Below, piece by piece: positions 21,100-23,244 of a DNA stretch of 23,244 bases. This DNA is from Lingula anatina (Eukaryota > Brachiopoda > Lingulata > Lingulida > Lingulidae). The notes below the pieces were generated by a model, which saw nothing but the letters and a program-made list of their open reading frames with translations, did not search any database and was not told the DNA's origin. The translations under genes and the position numbers were made by a program. The DNA lies in the NCBI RefSeq assembly GCF_001039355.2, contig NW_019775136.1, positions 1 to 23,244 of the forward strand, given 5' to 3'. Every line of letters begins with the position of its first letter. Positions within the stretch are counted from its first letter, which is position 1.

Positions 21100-21281
21100 G
21101 TAGCTTTTCCTTCCCTCAAGAACACACATGACACTGTTAACTGAAGGGTGGCTGAAACCACTTTCTTGGAGGCTGGTTTCAGTTTCAGTTTTAGTTCTGT
21201 CTGCGTGGGAATCTGGCTGGCAAATTCTTTCATGTTCACATTTTTGGATGCTAAGACTCTTCGTCTCCCTTTTTTGTCTTG
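21100..21281 (-). CDS. EHBP1: EHBP1 exon c: NT-C2 domain, end
   Basis: The exon starts QDKKGRRRVLASKNVNMKEF and ends CVFLREGKAT, with 60 codons plus two bases. It corresponds to vertebrate GRRKALATSSINMKQYAS...LSKKVVSAALQFSLSCIFLREGKAT and closes the C2 domain. The acceptor is TTTACAG and the donor GTAAGTG. The split Thr codon is completed by the first base of the next exon. Confidence 0.96.
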
Positions 21282-21621
21282 CTGTAAATATACAAAATTT
21301 GACAAATTTACAATAAATATCTATAAAAGTTGAGCTTCTTTCTTGGCTAAAAGCTACACTAAGTACAATTTGTAGATTGTTTAATAATTCATAAATTAAT
21401 GGATCTAATGAACAGATACTTAAAAGCTAACTTTATAACTGATTTGCCATAAATATATTCCAATAATTGTAACAGGTGAATGTATATGAATGTGCATACA
21501 CACTTAAAATACAAAGTAAATATTGTTACACTTTTTAATTATCCACAGATAAATTATCTCACCTACAACATACCAAGTTTCCATTCAATTTTTTTAAAAA
21601 TTAACTAATACAGATACCTAC
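21282..21621 (-). other. Intron, 340 bp
   Basis: AT-rich filler with T runs near the 3' splice site; nothing else recognisable. Confidence 0.7.
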
Positions 21622-21771
21622 ATCTTCAATAACAAATGTCCAGTCCTTATCCTCAAACTCCACTTGCTTATTGTCTCTGAACAGAGTGACTTGTATTTCC
21701 ACATTCTCAGGCACTGACCACACCACAGAGCCTAGGTAAGGGTTCCTGATGGTGGGCTCCCACTGGTGGGC
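21622..21771 (-). CDS. EHBP1: EHBP1 exon b: NT-C2 domain, middle
   Basis: Fifty whole codons run from AHQWEPTIRNPYLG to EFEDKDWTFVIED. The segment aligns with vertebrate AHSWQPGIKNPYRG...VWPVPENIEITVTLF...DKEWTFVIEN and forms the central beta strands of the NT-C2 domain. It sits between a TTTTTTACAG acceptor and a GTAGGT donor, and both junctions are phase 0. Confidence 0.95.
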
Positions 21772-22602
21772 CTGTAAAAAACAAGGAGTGGATAGAAAAG
21801 AATTCTTTTTTTATGATATATCATACAATCAGAATGTCTCTTGGTAAGAAAATGAAATTATTTTTTAATAAAAAGTTTTTTACATGTTGTGGGTACAAAT
21901 AAGGTTCAGTAACTGTAGCTGTAAATAGTTGTTTTTTAACAACAGAAAAGTATCCTTCCAGCATATAATGGATTTGATCCAAAATTTTGGTATTTCTATT
22001 TTTAGCTTTTAATTATAATAAAAAACGTGTTAAAAAGAGCCTAAGGGAGTCATTCACATGTCTCTTTGTAATGTTATCTTAGAAGTAACCTGGCAAAAAA
22101 GAACCTGTGTATAGGAGTGGTGTTCTACCGCACAAAAAATGCTCCAAATGATTTAACCACAAAAAATGTAGACAAAATGTAAATATACATTCAATTTTTT
22201 TATACAGAAAGGTACAATATAAAATCAAGTCAGTAAAAAAATATAACAGATAAAAATTCACTGACTGAATGCATTGTTTTGAATTAAAATATATTGGAGT
22301 TTTTTGGTTTTTTTTTTTAATTTCTGGCATGGTTTCACCAATAACATGTCATTGCTGAGGTAATGCAATGCAACAAAATTTCTGTTTGTTATATTGTTAT
22401 CAATATGTTACTAAAGAATCCAATCTAACGACTTGTGCTAAAACCACTGTAAAGATAATCACAATCTTCCTGGTGTTTAACACGGAGTCCAAGTGTCAAG
22501 TGGTTTCATTTTGGTAATGAGTAAACAAAGCCTGGAGACCAAGATAAGTTAGTTTCCTGTCTTCACTATCTCTATATATATTATCATAAGAACTGTACCC
22601 AC
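21772..22602 (-). other. Intron, 831 bp
   Basis: The intron is AT-rich with no exon-like frame that fits the phase 0 junction. The part at about 22430-22560 has raised GC and contains sequences resembling forkhead (GTAAACAAA), GATA (GATAAG) and homeodomain (TAATGAG) sites. Single motifs like these occur by chance, so this is only a weak enhancer candidate. Confidence 0.6.
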
Positions 22603-22660
22603 CTCGGTGGCTTTCCTACGACTTCTTCTTGTCCATACCACCAATAATTTGTTAGGTTGC
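22603..22660 (-). CDS. EHBP1: EHBP1 exon a: NT-C2 domain, first visible exon
   Basis: This 58-base exon supplies the third base of a codon (probably Trp) followed by 19 codons reading QPNKLLVVWTRRSRRKATE. The match to the vertebrate QPDKLVVVWTRRSRRKSSK segment is nearly exact. The basic RRSRRK run lies in an NT-C2 strand/loop region that could contact membrane, by inference. The borders are CACCAG before and GTGGGT after. The upstream exon with the start codon is not in the window: I found no suitable donor between 22661 and the right edge. Confidence 0.93.
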
Positions 22661-23244
22661 CTGGTGGGGAAGAATGATGAAAAATTCAATTAAGTAAAAA
22701 AAATATAGGTGATAATTTTACTAAATGTAGAAAAGGCAACAAAATATTCACCTAATTGTATGATTAGCAAAAACACAACAACTGTGCCTTAAAAAGTAAA
22801 TGTATTAAATCATTTATGGATAAGGTTATGACATGTGGTGGATGAAGATCTTAGTTGAATCATTTGGACACTTTGTTTTTAAAACTTTCCAGAATTGCAT
22901 TAAGGCAAATGCCCACCTATGATTACAAATGGCTGGTTAAGAGGGTACCTCATATAATTGCTCCACTACAGATTATGCTTTAGGCTCTATTCCCATAGAT
23001 TTTAGATCGATCTATCCCCGCGGGGAGTCTCACTAGATTACTTTCAGATAATCCGACTTAAATGTCCGTCCCGCCTACTACAAGCTGTAAGGGGGTAATT
23101 AACTTTCGTGTCCGCCCGGCTGACAGCTATTTAGCGTGAACCCCCAGGGAGTTAGGTCGATCTAAAGTAGGTCGATCTAATCTATGGAAATGGGGTGTTA
23201 GACATACGACAAGTTAATACAAACATGTGCAGTAGAAAGAGAGA
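22661..23244 (-). other. EHBP1: Part of the intron upstream of the first visible EHBP1 exon
   Basis: AT-rich up to about 22960, then occupied by the 215-bp inverted-repeat element. No exon or promoter was recognised. Confidence 0.65.
22983..23197. mobile_element. Inverted-repeat MITE (PIF/Harbinger-like), 215 bp, with TTA target duplication
   Basis: Flanked by TTA at 22980-22982 and 23198-23200. The left arm GGCTCTATTCCCATAGATTT and the reverse complement of the right arm CACCCCATTTCCATAGATTA share CCATAGATT and then AGATCGAYCTA. The outermost bases differ (GG against CA), so the ends have drifted. AGATCGATC followed at the same 18-base spacing by GGGGAnTCTCACT is also in the element at 19598, showing one family. 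It lies upstream of exon 22603-22660, in the preceding intron. Confidence 0.72.

Larger units (their letters stand above)
5511..22660 (-). other. EHBP1: EHBP1 orthologue, gene body visible in this window (18 exons, both ends missing)
   Basis: EHBP1 is a cytoplasmic adaptor of endocytic recycling. In the known family its NPF motifs bind the EH domains of EHD ATPases, its CH domain connects to actin, and its C-terminal bMERB domain binds Rab8/Rab10-type GTPases. Here the exons read, in order, NT-C2, NPF-rich linker, CH, long charged linker, RARQL helices and the first half of bMERB, which is the order in vertebrate EHBP1. Diagnostic stretches are VVWTRRSRRKATE (C2), [20 protein letters not shown] (CH), [13 protein letters not shown] (CH end) and [16 protein letters not shown] (bMERB). 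All 17 internal junctions keep the reading phase. The visible 1020 codons lack about 35 residues at the N-terminus and about 100 at the C-terminus compared with the vertebrate protein as I remember it. EHBP1L1 is the vertebrate paralogue; an invertebrate would be expected to have one pre-duplication gene. Extra exons may be hidden in the larger introns. Confidence 0.95.

Overview
This is eukaryotic, intron-rich, AT-rich DNA. It carries one recognisable protein gene, on the minus strand: the central part of an EHBP1 (EH domain-binding protein 1) orthologue. Eighteen exons can be read from 22660 down to 5511. Every junction has GT..AG borders and a matching codon phase, and together they give 3060 coding bases (about 1020 codons). 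The first exon (start codon, beginning of the C2 domain) lies beyond the right edge. The last exons (rest of the bMERB domain, C-terminus) lie beyond the left edge. The protein resembles vertebrate EHBP1 closely in its domains but differs widely in its linkers. The intron sizes, the AT-rich introns and the PIF/Harbinger-like short elements suggest a marine invertebrate, most likely a lophotrochozoan such as a mollusc; that assignment is a guess from protein resemblance.

Layout in transcription order (right to left): N-terminal C2-type (NT-C2) domain, 22603-21100; an acidic, NPF-rich linker that recruits EHD proteins, 20604-19282; calponin homology (CH) domain over three exons, 17087-13519; a long Ser/Lys/acidic linker with one further NPF, to 12305; a Pro/Ser linker exon; two exons that each carry an [E/D]-R-A-R-Q-L helix; linker exons, 9454-8508; and the start of the Rab-binding bMERB domain, 8228-5511. 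A 78-base exon-like segment at 6099-6176, in frame and phase-compatible, may be an alternatively included insert in bMERB.

The family links three systems: NPF motifs bind EHD membrane-remodelling ATPases, the CH domain connects to actin, and bMERB binds Rab8/Rab10-type GTPases, so the protein works in endocytic recycling and polarised traffic.

The non-coding part holds a nearly perfect 249-bp palindromic mobile element with TAA target duplications (4096-4344), two related inverted-repeat elements (about 19598-19848 and 22983-23197), a weaker inverted-repeat candidate (7429-7740), degenerate repeats, and two GC-raised blocks (about 180-1250 and 2440-3450) in the 3'-most intron. In vertebrates EHBP1 lies next to OTX1, and Otx-Ehbp1 is, to my recollection, an ancient microsyntenic pair. 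These blocks are therefore candidates for regulatory DNA of a neighbouring Otx gene. No RNA gene, CRISPR array, or second protein gene could be supported.
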